A stretch of 47,174 nucleotides of DNA from Rodentibacter mrazii. Lineage in GTDB: Bacteria > Pseudomonadota > Gammaproteobacteria > Enterobacterales > Pasteurellaceae. The stretch spans positions 1-47,174 of the forward strand of contig NZ_MLHG01000006.1 of assembly GCF_001998825.1 (NCBI RefSeq), given 5' to 3'. How positions within the stretch are numbered: the stretch's first letter is position 1; each line of letters begins with the position of its first letter. The notes below the pieces were generated by a model. It was given only the letters and a program-made list of their open reading frames with translations, searched no databases and had not been told where the DNA came from. Both the position numbers and the translations under genes were made by a program. Positions 36,265 to 44,465 of the stretch are shown piece by piece.

Positions 36265-36972
36265 TTACGACATATAAAGTCTTGTATAAAGTTGTTCGTG
36301 TTGCATTGCCCGAATATCGTTGGCAAGTGTGGCTGCTCCGAGCCAGTCAGGATCCGGATTTAAACTTAATTCTACCGCTTGTTGTAAGGGCTGGCGTAAG
36401 CTGAATAAAATATCCTGTCCGTCCATTTGGCTTAACGGAATTAGTTTTACTCCATTGGTGATCGCCCCTACTGCCGCATTGTAATAAAAGGCATAGAGCG
36501 TATCGGCTTTGGTAAGCCCCATTGCTTGGGCAATCATGGCGAATACGATAGGGAAGTAGCCTTGTACCAGTTTTTCGGTGATGGCTTGCTGATATGCCAT
36601 GAGAATAGGATGATTTTCATAGCGAATGAAAATTTTTAGCAACCGCACACCGAGTTTAAAACTTCCTTCACGGCTCTCACGAGCAATCTTCGTGGCAGAA
36701 AGTTCCCAATCCAATTCGCATAAACGGTTGAAATTGTGATTTTCCATGGTATCGAAAGCGAGGGAGAGATAAGCCCCGTCATTGTAAACCCAGTTTTGTA
36801 ATAGCTGGGTTTGAACATATTCTTCGAGGGTTGCTTTACTTACCACAATTCGTTGCTGAACAAAGGTTTCTAAACCGTTGGAATGGTTAAAGCCACCAAT
36901 AGGCAAGGTTGGATCAACCAAGTGGAGCAATGCACCTAAATCAGCCAAACTACGGTCTAATGTTGATGCCAA
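36265..36972 (-). CDS. ureF: Urease accessory protein UreF
   Basis: All-helical 235-residue partner that couples UreG to the UreH-urease complex. It shows LLHLVDPTLPIGGFNHSNGLE near the N-terminus and SREGSFKLGVRLLKIF and YYNAAVGAITNGVKLIPLSQ, standard for UreF. Its start overlaps the ureE end by 16 bases, so ureE and ureF are translated together. The ATG lies at 36970-36972 on the minus strand. Confidence 0.95.
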   Translation of the reverse strand: MASTLDRSLADLGALLHLVDPTLPIGGFNHSNGLETFVQQRIVVSKATLEEYVQTQLLQNWVYNDGAYLSLAFDTMENHNFNRLCELDWELSATKIARESREGSFKLGVRLLKIFIRYENHPILMAYQQAITEKLVQGYFPIVFAMIAQAMGLTKADTLYAFYYNAAVGAITNGVKLIPLSQMDGQDILFSLRQPLQQAVELSLNPDPDWLGAATLANDIRAMQHEQLYTRLYMS

Positions 36973-37514
36973 TTTCCATCTCCGTGGTGGTGATAGCTGT
37001 GATGATCGTGACTATGTGAATGGCTGTGCGAATGCCCTTGTGCAGAATTGGCTCGTAGCGCTTGGCTTAAACGGCGTTCTGCTTTTTGTGGGTTAAAGCC
37101 TGCTGATTGTAGCCATTCAAACATTGGTTTGTCGTAAGGTAGGGTGACTTCATCACCATCTAAAAAGAGCGGTGAATGTTTGTTGCCGATTTCATAACAG
37201 GCTCGTGCCATTTCCGGTAGTGTTTTTGGCGAAAGGACGATCACTTCACTCGGTAAAATTTCGATCACTATTGCTCGTTCATCGCTGATAAACACTACAT
37301 CATTATGTTTCAAGCGTTGCCCTTCTTTGAGTAAACGAAATGCCACTTCACGCCCGGTATTGGTGGTTTTCCGTAAAATATTGCGTTCACTTTCATACCA
37401 TTGCAACGCCACCCGTTCGATCGCTTGAGTGGTGATTTTACCTTCACTGCGAAGAGTAGTTAAACTACCCAAAATGCTGTCTATAATGGGGAGGATTGGA
37501 TTAAGAATTTTCAT
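36957..37514 (-). CDS. ureE: Urease accessory nickel chaperone UreE with His-rich tail
   Basis: Nickel-binding chaperone of 185 residues. The N-terminal peptide-binding and central metal domains are followed by a tail from about residue 160 with 12 histidines in 26 residues (HSHSHSHSHDHH, SYHHHG, WHQH), which should bind several nickel ions. It is 225 bases from ureC, an unusually long gap holding a hairpin and an orphan start. The order E-F-G-H matches other urease operons. Confidence 0.95.
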   Translation of the reverse strand: MKILNPILPIIDSILGSLTTLRSEGKITTQAIERVALQWYESERNILRKTTNTGREVAFRLLKEGQRLKHNDVVFISDERAIVIEILPSEVIVLSPKTLPEMARACYEIGNKHSPLFLDGDEVTLPYDKPMFEWLQSAGFNPQKAERRLSQALRANSAQGHSHSHSHSHDHHSYHHHGDGNWHQH

Positions 37515-37739
37515 TTTTGTTATCGACCTTAGGTAATATTTTGGTTATTTCGGCTAATTATTTTTCTGTTCTGTTTAGCCTTGTAAATTAGTTTGTTACG
37601 TATTCTGATTTGTCATTTCTATTGCAAACTATTTTGGAAGTACTCGTTAAACATAATTTAACTCCTTTGGGATTATTATTACTGCTTTTCCAAAGGAGAG
37701 TCGCTATGTCTAATGCAATTTCTCACTCTCCTCAGGTAA
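37515..37739. other. ureC-ureE gap with inverted repeat and orphan ribosome binding site plus ATG
   Basis: CTCCTTTGG at 37662-37670 is the exact reverse complement of CCAAAGGAG at 37690-37698. On the plus strand the second arm holds AAAGGAGAG, a strong ribosome binding site, six bases before an ATG at 37705 that opens a 14-codon frame ([14 protein letters not shown]) ending inside the ureC 3' end. It runs against the urease genes. It may be the cut-off 5' end of a former gene or of an IS200-like element. No function is claimed. Confidence 0.5.
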
Positions 37740-39458
37740 TTAGAACATAAAATACCGCTGAGCCAATGGCACTTTCTCTGCGGGTTCGCAGGTGATTAAT
37801 TCTCCATCAACCCGAACTTCATAGCGTTCCGGATCTACGGTAATTTCAGGTGTGGCATCATTATGAACCAAGTCTTTTTTGCCAATATTACGGCAACCTT
37901 TTACCGCAATGAGCTCTTTTTCGATACCGAAATTTTCTTTAATATTCGCATCGACACCGGCTTGGGACACGAAGAACACCGCGGTTTGGGCGGTGGCTTT
38001 GCCTTGGCTGCCATACATTGGACGGTAGATTATCGGTTGTGGTGTTGGAATAGAGGCATTTGGATCACCCATTTTAGCATAGCTGATAAACCCTTTTTTG
38101 ATTACGGTTTCAGGTTTTACACCAAAAAACATCGGTTTCCATAAGACGATATCGGCAATTTTACCGACTTCTAATGAGCCAACGTGATCCGCAATACCGT
38201 GAGCAATAGCCGGGTTGATGGTGTATTTAGCAATATAGCGTTTAATGCGGAAATTATCGTTGCCTTCCGAACCCAGTTCGCCACGTTGTGCTTTCATTTT
38301 GTCTGCGGTTTGCCAAGTACGGGTGACAACTTCACCGACACGCCCCATTGCTTGCGAGTCGGAACTCATAATTGAGAACACGCCAATATCATGCAGAATA
38401 TCTTCTGCGGCAATGGTTTCAGGGCGGATGCGACTGTCTGCGAATGCGACATCTTCCGGTACACACTTATCTAAATGATGACAAACCATCAACATATCCA
38501 AATGCTCGTCAATGGTGTTTACCGTGAACGGACGGGTCGGGTTGGTGGAAGCGGGGAGTACATTCGGATACATTGCCGCTTTAATGATGTCAGGAGCATG
38601 TCCGCCGCCTGCACCTTCGGTGTGGAAAGTGTGGATCACTCGTCCGTCAATGGCTTTCATCGTATCTTCTAAGAAACCGCTTTCATTGAGGGTATCGGTA
38701 TGGATCGCTACTTGTACATCCATTTCGTCTGCGACTTTCAATGCTGCATCAATGACTGCCGGTGTTGCCCCCCAGTCCTCATGAATTTTTAACCCTAATG
38801 CGCCGGCACGGATTTGTTCTCTTAATGGCTCAAGTGTAGAGCAGTTGCCTTTTCCGAAAAAGCCAACATTAACAGGTAAGGCTTCAGCCGCTTGGAACAT
38901 GCGTTGTAGATTCCATGCGCCGGGCGTGCAGGTGGTAGCGTGTGTGCCGTCAGCCGGTCCTGTACCGCCGCCAATTAATGTTGTTGTACCGTTTTCGAGG
39001 GCGTGTTGGGCTTGTTGTGGGCAGATAAAGTGAATATGGGTATCAATTCCCCCCGCGGTTGCAATTAAATTAGCGCCATTATGGACTTCTGTACTCGCAC
39101 CGATAATCATATTTGTGGTAACGCCATCCATTGTATCGGGATTGCCGGCTTGACCTATGCCAACGATTCGCCCATCACGAATCCCAATATCTGCTTTGAT
39201 AATGCCAAGTTTTGCATCAATAATCATCACATTGGTGATGACAAGATCAAGAACATTAGGATTATCACGCGTTGCCGTACCGGATTGTGCCATACTGTCA
39301 CGGACACTTTTTCCACCGCCAAACTTACATTCATCACCTTTAGTGAGTAAATCTTGTTCAATAGTCGCCCATAAATCCGTATCGCCTAAACGCACGCTAT
39401 CGCCCACTGTTGGGCCATAAGTTGCGACATATTGGGCTCTTGGAATTGTTAATGCCAT
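37740..39458 (-). CDS. ureC: Urease subunit alpha
   Basis: Catalytic subunit that hydrolyses urea to ammonia and carbamate. The 572-residue protein has the nickel ligands H141 and H143 (HIHF), the lysine to be carbamylated K224 (GLKIHEDWG), H253 and H279, and the flap residues C326 and H327 (MVCHHLD). All correspond to Klebsiella residues with an offset of seven, so the site is complete. It lies nine bases after ureB. Confidence 0.98.
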   Translation of the reverse strand: MALTIPRAQYVATYGPTVGDSVRLGDTDLWATIEQDLLTKGDECKFGGGKSVRDSMAQSGTATRDNPNVLDLVITNVMIIDAKLGIIKADIGIRDGRIVGIGQAGNPDTMDGVTTNMIIGASTEVHNGANLIATAGGIDTHIHFICPQQAQHALENGTTTLIGGGTGPADGTHATTCTPGAWNLQRMFQAAEALPVNVGFFGKGNCSTLEPLREQIRAGALGLKIHEDWGATPAVIDAALKVADEMDVQVAIHTDTLNESGFLEDTMKAIDGRVIHTFHTEGAGGGHAPDIIKAAMYPNVLPASTNPTRPFTVNTIDEHLDMLMVCHHLDKCVPEDVAFADSRIRPETIAAEDILHDIGVFSIMSSDSQAMGRVGEVVTRTWQTADKMKAQRGELGSEGNDNFRIKRYIAKYTINPAIAHGIADHVGSLEVGKIADIVLWKPMFFGVKPETVIKKGFISYAKMGDPNASIPTPQPIIYRPMYGSQGKATAQTAVFFVSQAGVDANIKENFGIEKELIAVKGCRNIGKKDLVHNDATPEITVDPERYEVRVDGELITCEPAEKVPLAQRYFMF

Positions 39459-39467
39459 TATTTCCCC

Positions 39468-39773
39468 CTACAATTTGCCGTCAATTTTATTATGGAAACC
39501 GTAAATCACTTTGTTTCCGCCAAATTCTACTAACTCCACGGTTTTGACCTCACCCGGCTCAAAACGCACAGCATTGCCTGAGGGGACGTTTAAACGCATA
39601 CCACGGGCTAAAGTGCGGTCAAATTCAAGGGCGTTATTGGTTTCAAAAAAGTGGTAATGTGATCCAACTTGAATTGGACGGTCGCCTTTATTAACGACAT
39701 CGATTTTTACGGTTTTCCGCCCAATATTCGCGTGAATATCACCGTTTGCTAATTTATATTCGCCTGGGATCAT
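39468..39773 (-). CDS. ureB: Urease subunit beta
   Basis: Structural subunit of the urease trimer of heterotrimers. The 101-residue protein starts [19 protein letters not shown] and contains [16 protein letters not shown] and [17 protein letters not shown], standard for the separate beta chain. Beta and gamma chains are separate genes here, as usual in bacteria. It is 110 bases after ureA. An uptake signal lies at 39611-39619. Confidence 0.97.
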   Translation of the reverse strand: MIPGEYKLANGDIHANIGRKTVKIDVVNKGDRPIQVGSHYHFFETNNALEFDRTLARGMRLNVPSGNAVRFEPGEVKTVELVEFGGNKVIYGFHNKIDGKL

Positions 39774-39883
39774 TGTGTTATTCCTTTATTTTGTTTCGTT
39801 TACAAAGGGAGAAAAGAGCGGTTATTTTTCATTGATTTTTGCCACTTCACTACAATTCTTCCTTCAGTCGTATTTAACCTGAA

Positions 39884-40186
39884 TTATCTGATCGGATTGT
39901 GCACGGTAACGAGTTTTGTACCATCGGGAAAGGTTGCTTCAATTTGTACTTCGTGTACCATTTCGGGGATGCCTTCCATTACATCATCGACAGTTAAAAG
40001 TGTTGCACCGTACTGCATTACTTCCGCCACCGTCATGCCGTCACGTGCCGCTTCTTGTAGGTGGCTGGCAATATAAGCGATAGATTCAGGATAGTTTAAT
40101 TTTACGCCACGGGCTTTGCGTTTTGCCGCAAGCTCACCCGCAAGAAAAAGCATCAATTTTTCTTGTTCTCTTGATGTTAAATGCAT
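39884..40186 (-). CDS. ureA: Urease subunit gamma
   Basis: Structural subunit of 100 residues with [20 protein letters not shown] at the start, [21 protein letters not shown], and [20 protein letters not shown]-like ending (here [14 protein letters not shown]). It is the first urease structural gene, 21 bases after the urea transporter gene, so the two are likely one transcript. Confidence 0.97.
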   Translation of the reverse strand: MHLTSREQEKLMLFLAGELAAKRKARGVKLNYPESIAYIASHLQEAARDGMTVAEVMQYGATLLTVDDVMEGIPEMVHEVQIEATFPDGTKLVTVHNPIR

Positions 40187-40207
40187 AGTTATTTTCTCTC
40201 TCTTTTA

Positions 40208-41107
40208 TTATGGATTGAATAAATTACTGAGTTTTTCTGAACTTACTTTGTTGTGATCGACTTTGCCCTTAATCCATAGAACAAGCCAAGCCGTAACAAT
40301 AAAGCCGATGGTGTAAGGGGCTAAACCGGTTTTTTCCACGCCAAATTGGATACAAATTGCAAGCGTAATGCCAAAAATCACATAAACAAGGTCTCGGAAT
40401 CGATTGCCGAAAAAGGCACAGGCAAGCAAAATTGCAGAGAAACTATAAATGCCGTTTGCCAGTTGATTTGGTTCGATATCAAACAGAAAACCCGCTAATG
40501 TAGGGCTAATGATCGTTGCACTCATTCCCCAAATCGCGACATTAGGCGAGCTGATGGCGATAGCGATAAATAACAGAATACCGGTGATGAGGCTTCCACC
40601 AAAATTGACTTCTGCCCAAGCATAAAATGGTTGTTTAATCGAATCTAATGTGGCGGTGTGATCAACAAGGTTTGGGGTGGTTTGTGATAATCCGAATAAA
40701 CCGATTTGTGCTATACCCCAGCAAAAAATCCAACAGGTGAATACGAAAGGAAAAGTGTAGGCAACCCAATTTCTTTTGGTAAATTCTCGCATAACCAAGG
40801 TTGCGACAACTGCACTGATAACCCCTAACAGAAAGACTAGGATTGAAACGCCTTTTAGCCCAAAGGTGAACATGGTACACATAAAGGCAAGGCTGGCATT
40901 AAAACCGTATAAACCTTGTTTGATTTCCTCTTTAGGATAATTGAGTTTAATTGCTGTTAATGTGCCGATGATTGCACCAAGTAAACAACCGATTCCTAGT
41001 GCCCAATGGCTGAAAAACATGGCAATGCAGATGATGAGACCTGATAAACCGTTTTTTTGTAAAAAAATTTGCCCGATTCCAACAAGGACAATTTTTATAA
41101 ATTGCAT
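40208..41107 (-). CDS. utp: Urea transporter (UT family)
   Basis: A 299-residue inner-membrane protein with about ten hydrophobic segments in two related halves, each opening with a similar block, as in UT-type urea channels. The start, IVLVGIGQIFLQKNGLSGLI, is typical. In A. pleuropneumoniae a transporter gene of this family also precedes ureABC. It should let urea in for the urease. GGGGAGGG lies 8-15 bases upstream of the ATG on the minus strand. No nickel uptake genes are next to it in this window. Confidence 0.92.
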   Translation of the reverse strand: MQFIKIVLVGIGQIFLQKNGLSGLIICIAMFFSHWALGIGCLLGAIIGTLTAIKLNYPKEEIKQGLYGFNASLAFMCTMFTFGLKGVSILVFLLGVISAVVATLVMREFTKRNWVAYTFPFVFTCWIFCWGIAQIGLFGLSQTTPNLVDHTATLDSIKQPFYAWAEVNFGGSLITGILLFIAIAISSPNVAIWGMSATIISPTLAGFLFDIEPNQLANGIYSFSAILLACAFFGNRFRDLVYVIFGITLAICIQFGVEKTGLAPYTIGFIVTAWLVLWIKGKVDHNKVSSEKLSNLFNP

Positions 41108-41211
41108 AAAAAATACCCTCCCCGATAAAATAATGTCCTTATATTCTAAAGGGATTTTTTAAGATTCAAAGTATTAATCTATATTTTTTCAATAATTTGA
41201 ATGTTAAATTG

Positions 41212-41251
41212 AATAACATTTAAAGTATTGGCTTGTGTTTTAAATGTTATT
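41212..41251. promoter_or_regulatory. 13-bp perfect inverted repeat upstream of the urease operon
   Basis: AATAACATTTAAA at 41212-41224 is the exact reverse complement of TTTAAATGTTATT at 41239-41251, with 14 bases between. It lies about 105-145 bases upstream of the utp start. The arms could be an operator for a dimeric regulator. It does not match the NikR, Fur or CRP consensus that I know. The rest of the 215-base gap has no gene. Confidence 0.45.
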
Positions 41252-41281
41252 TTATCGCAGTGTTCTTAAGATGATAGATAT

Positions 41282-41306
41282 AAAGGCGTATATAAGATAC
41301 GCCTTT
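41282..41306 (-). terminator. Probable terminator of aspC
   Basis: AAAGGCGTAT (41282-41291) and ATACGCCTTT (41297-41306) pair over ten bases around a five-base loop, 16 bases after the aspC stop. On the minus strand TTTATAT follows, a modest T tract. Confidence 0.7.
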
Positions 41307-41322
41307 TGTGATGGGAGAAGGG

Positions 41323-42513
41323 TTAAAGCACCTTCACAATACTTTCACATAAATAACGGATATTATCTTCAGTAATACCTGCCACGTTAATGCGACCTGA
41401 CCGTACCGCATAAATGGCAAATTCGTCTTTCAAACGATCGACTTGTTCTGCGGTTAAACCGCTGAAAGAGAACATGCCGTTTTGTTCAATGATAAAACTA
41501 AAATCTTGTTGAGCACCAAATTCTTTTAATAATTGCACGAATAAATGGCGCATTTTCTTAATTCGTTCACGCATTTCGGTGAGTTCATCATCCCAAGATT
41601 GGCGAAGTAGCGGACTGCTTAGCACTTGTACTACCGTTGCCGCACCATGAGAGGCAGGGTTAGAGTAGAGGGTGCGGATAATAGATTTCACTTGGGTTAA
41701 TGCGGTTGAAGCAATGTCTGAATTTTCAGCCACTAACGTAAATGCCCCGACACGTTCATTATATAAACCGAAATTTTTTGAGAACGAGCTGGCAACCAAT
41801 AATTCTTTATGATTTGCGGCAAAGGTGCGTAAACCAAGGGCATCTTCATCTAAGCCGTTTGCTAAGCCTTGATAAGCAAAATCGAATAATGGCAACCAGC
41901 CGTTTTTTGCAGAAAGATCAGCAAGTTGTTTCCATTGTTCTGGTGTTGGATCGATGCCGGTCGGGTTATGACAGCAACCGTGTAGAAGCACTACATCGCC
42001 TTCGTTTGCATTGCTTAAATCGGCGATTAAATTATCCCAATCTAGCGTTTTGTTTTCTGCATCATAATAGCGATATTCACGAATTGTCATCCCTACCGCA
42101 TTGAAAATCGCATTGTGGTTTGGCCAAGTCGGTGTGCTGATCCAAACATTTTGTGCTTTGGTTTGGCGTTTTATAAACTCTGCGGCAATGCGTAATGCCC
42201 CGGTTCCGCCAAGACTTTGTACGGTTCTAGCACGTTGTTGTTTAATAATATTGCTGTCTGCACCAAATAAAAGTTCTTGGGTTAATCGGTTGTATTCCGC
42301 TATACCATCAATCGTGAGGTAATTTTTAGTATTTTCTTTGTCGAGCAAGCGTTTTTCGGCTTCTTTTACCGCTCGCATGATAGGGGTTGCGCCTTGTGCG
42401 TCTTTATAAACTCCAATACCAAGATTGATTTTATTGGCTCGGGTTTCGGATTTGAATGCTTCACCTAAGCCAAGGATTGGATCAGCAGGGGCGGCTTTGA
42501 TATTTTCAAACAT
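41323..42513 (-). CDS. aspC: Aspartate aminotransferase (aromatic-amino-acid type)
   Basis: PLP enzyme exchanging amino groups between aspartate and 2-oxoglutarate. The 396-residue protein has the PLP lysine K246 in [27 protein letters not shown] and SNPASHGA. I chose the start at 42513 ([15 protein letters not shown]), with AAGGAA upstream; a longer frame from 42606 would begin inside the purK terminator. E. coli AspC is the same length with the lysine at the same place. TyrB activity is also possible. Confidence 0.95.
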   Translation of the reverse strand: MFENIKAAPADPILGLGEAFKSETRANKINLGIGVYKDAQGATPIMRAVKEAEKRLLDKENTKNYLTIDGIAEYNRLTQELLFGADSNIIKQQRARTVQSLGGTGALRIAAEFIKRQTKAQNVWISTPTWPNHNAIFNAVGMTIREYRYYDAENKTLDWDNLIADLSNANEGDVVLLHGCCHNPTGIDPTPEQWKQLADLSAKNGWLPLFDFAYQGLANGLDEDALGLRTFAANHKELLVASSFSKNFGLYNERVGAFTLVAENSDIASTALTQVKSIIRTLYSNPASHGAATVVQVLSSPLLRQSWDDELTEMRERIKKMRHLFVQLLKEFGAQQDFSFIIEQNGMFSFSGLTAEQVDRLKDEFAIYAVRSGRINVAGITEDNIRYLCESIVKVL

Positions 42514-42598
42514 AGCGTTTTCCTTTTTTAATGGATTTAGGTCTGTTGTTTTATACTGCAAGCTTTTATGTTTAGCAAGTAAAAACACGATAAAAATT

Positions 42599-42642
42599 AA
42601 CCGCACTTTTGTGTTTTGTTAATTACATCAAAAAGTGCGGTT
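42599..42642 (-). terminator. Terminator of purK made of inverted uptake signals
   Basis: AACCGCACTTTT (42599-42610) pairs with AAAAGTGCGGTT (42631-42642) over 12 bases, followed on the minus strand by AATTTTTAT. Both arms contain a full uptake signal. It lies between purK and aspC. Confidence 0.82.
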
Positions 42643-42652
42643 AAAAATGAAT

Positions 42653-43741
42653 TTATTTTAATTGTGCGACTGTCCAGTCCAAACCGGATTGGTAATCTTC
42701 CGGTAAAGTATGTCGAAGTTTTTCCAGTTGTTGAATAATAACGGATTTATTCGGGTGAGAAAGGTTAATATGGCCGACTTTCCGCCCTGCACGCACTTCT
42801 TTGCCATACCAGTGGAGTTGGGCAAACTCTGTCTCTAGCCATTGCGGGTTATGATCTGTGCCAATTAAATTCACCATGACACTTGGAGCAAAGGTTTTCA
42901 AGTTTGGTGTCGGCAAATCCAGTAAAGCACGCAAATGCAATTCAAACTGGCTAATGCTGCAGCCAAGCTGTGTCCAATGGCCACTATTGTGTACACGTGG
43001 GGCAAGCTCATTAATCAGAAGTTTATCGCCAACCACAAAACATTCCATCGCCATGACGCCCACATAATTGAGCTTGTCCATAATTTTACCCAACATCATT
43101 TCAGCTTGAGTTTGCTGACGGGTGTGTTGAGGGAAAGTGGTGTCCATCACGCTATAACGTAAAATCCCATTTTGTTGAAGATTGTGTGTCACAGGATAAA
43201 AGCGTTTTTCACCATTTTTGAAACGAGCACCGACAAGTGATACTTCATCATCAAAAGGAATAAATTGCTCTGCAATCACTTCACCGAATAAATCATCTGT
43301 AATTTCAGTGTTGTTTTCATTGGTGATAATCCATTGTCCGCGGCCGTCATAACCACCGGTACGGCGTTTTACCACGACTTTTTCACTAATGTTTTGGAAC
43401 ACCTCTTGCCATTGATCTTTATTTTCTAATAAGCACCAAGGCGAGGTAGAAAGCCCAAGTTCATCCAAGAGTGATTTTTGCGTTAAACGATCTGCTAACA
43501 AGCCAAAGATGGATTGATTAACAAAATGAGGATGGTTGGCGAGTAATTCGGTAAGGGGGGTTTTTTCCCAACGTTCGATTTCAGCTGTGATAATCGCAGT
43601 TTTCGGTAAGTCAAAAATAGGGGCATTGAAGGCTAAAGGTTTGACTTGAATATCTAAAGGTGCGCCGGCATAGCGAAGCATTCTGCCTAATTGACCATTG
43701 CCAAGAACATAAACCGTAGGGTAGAGGGAAGACTGTTGCAT
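42653..43741 (-). CDS. purK: N5-carboxyaminoimidazole ribonucleotide synthase
   Basis: ATP-grasp enzyme that carboxylates AIR to N5-CAIR in purine synthesis, feeding PurE. The 362-residue protein has VYVLGNGQLGRMLRYAG, VVKRRTGGYDGRGQWI and NELAPRVHNSGHWT, all typical. The start is placed at 43741 (MQQSSLYPTVYVLG); a longer frame from 43798 would begin within the inverted uptake signals. It follows purE, but a terminator lies between. Confidence 0.95.
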   Translation of the reverse strand: MQQSSLYPTVYVLGNGQLGRMLRYAGAPLDIQVKPLAFNAPIFDLPKTAIITAEIERWEKTPLTELLANHPHFVNQSIFGLLADRLTQKSLLDELGLSTSPWCLLENKDQWQEVFQNISEKVVVKRRTGGYDGRGQWIITNENNTEITDDLFGEVIAEQFIPFDDEVSLVGARFKNGEKRFYPVTHNLQQNGILRYSVMDTTFPQHTRQQTQAEMMLGKIMDKLNYVGVMAMECFVVGDKLLINELAPRVHNSGHWTQLGCSISQFELHLRALLDLPTPNLKTFAPSVMVNLIGTDHNPQWLETEFAQLHWYGKEVRAGRKVGHINLSHPNKSVIIQQLEKLRHTLPEDYQSGLDWTVAQLK

Positions 43742-43773
43742 TTTATTTCTCGTTAAAATAATCGAAAAAAACA

Positions 43774-43795
43774 ACCGCACTTTTTTAAGTGCGGT
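43774..43795 (-). terminator. Inverted uptake-signal terminator between purE and purK
   Basis: ACCGCACTT (43774-43782), four T, AAGTGCGGT (43787-43795) is a perfect nine-base stem. On the minus strand it is followed by TGTTTTTTT. It lies 14 bases after the purE stop and 32 bases before the purK start, so it may reduce purK expression or separate the two. Confidence 0.75.
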
Positions 43796-43809
43796 CAAAT
43801 TTTTGAGTG

Positions 43810-44307
43810 TTATATGCGCGGATCAGGATTATCTAATACCGCATTCGTTTGTTTTTCACGGAAAGCCTGTAAACGGGAAAGTAAGTCGTGATCCCAAGCA
43901 GCTAGAATTTGTGCCGCAAGCAGAGCGGCGTTTGCTGCGCCGGCAGGTCCGATGGCTAATGTACCGACCGGAATGCCCTTTGGCATTTGTACGATAGAAT
44001 GAAGGCTATCTACGCCGCTTAACATTGAACTTTTCACCGGTACGCCAAGCACGGGAACAAGGGTTTTTGCCGCAATCATGCCGGGTAAATGCGCCGCACC
44101 GCCTGCGCCGGCAATAATTACTTTATAGCCGTTTCGCTGTGCATTTTCGGCAAAATTAAAAAGTTTATCAGGGGTTCGGTGGGCTGAAACGATTTCAACG
44201 TGATAAGGTACGTTGAGTTCATCTAAAATTTGCGTGCTTTCTTGCATGGTCGCCCAATCGCTTTTGGAGCCCATAACAATAGCAATTTGTGCTTGTGTTG
44301 CAGACAT
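43810..44307 (-). CDS. purE: N5-carboxyaminoimidazole ribonucleotide mutase
   Basis: Converts N5-CAIR from PurK into CAIR. The 165-residue class I PurE has [27 protein letters not shown] with the conserved histidine, and [21 protein letters not shown] chose the start at 44307 ([13 protein letters not shown]); a longer frame from 44403 would cover the PurR box and the promoter. It is divergent from pepN. Confidence 0.96.
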   Translation of the reverse strand: MSATQAQIAIVMGSKSDWATMQESTQILDELNVPYHVEIVSAHRTPDKLFNFAENAQRNGYKVIIAGAGGAAHLPGMIAAKTLVPVLGVPVKSSMLSGVDSLHSIVQMPKGIPVGTLAIGPAGAANAALLAAQILAAWDHDLLSRLQAFREKQTNAVLDNPDPRI

Positions 44308-44363
44308 TTTTGCTCTCAAAAAAACTAAAAACGGTGCGTAGAATAGCATAAATAAAGGGATCA

Positions 44364-44379
44364 AAGCAAACGTTTGCTC
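44364..44379. promoter_or_regulatory. PurR operator upstream of purE
   Basis: AGCAAACGTTTGCT at 44365-44378 is a perfect 14-base palindrome matching the PurR box core GCAAACGTTTGC. It is 58-71 bases upstream of the purE start and fits repression of purE when hypoxanthine or guanine is plentiful. It could also touch the pepN promoter. Confidence 0.88.
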
Positions 44380-44465
44380 CAGCGTTGAAAGAGAAAATCT
44401 CATTGCAACTTTTGACGTAAAATCATATCCTAATGGGCGATTTTTTCTTAAAAAAAGAGCAAATT

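Noticed and set aside
37863-39420. Several open frames of 60-95 codons on the plus strand across ureC
   Set aside because: They are antisense to a highly conserved gene, have no ribosome binding sites and resemble no family.
41108-41322. NikR or Fur box upstream of the urease operon
   Set aside because: No GTATGA-N16-TCATAC pair and no good Fur match were seen.
42514-42606. Longer N-terminus for aspC from 42606
   Set aside because: It begins inside the inverted uptake-signal terminator; [12 protein letters not shown] has a good ribosome binding site and matches the E. coli length.
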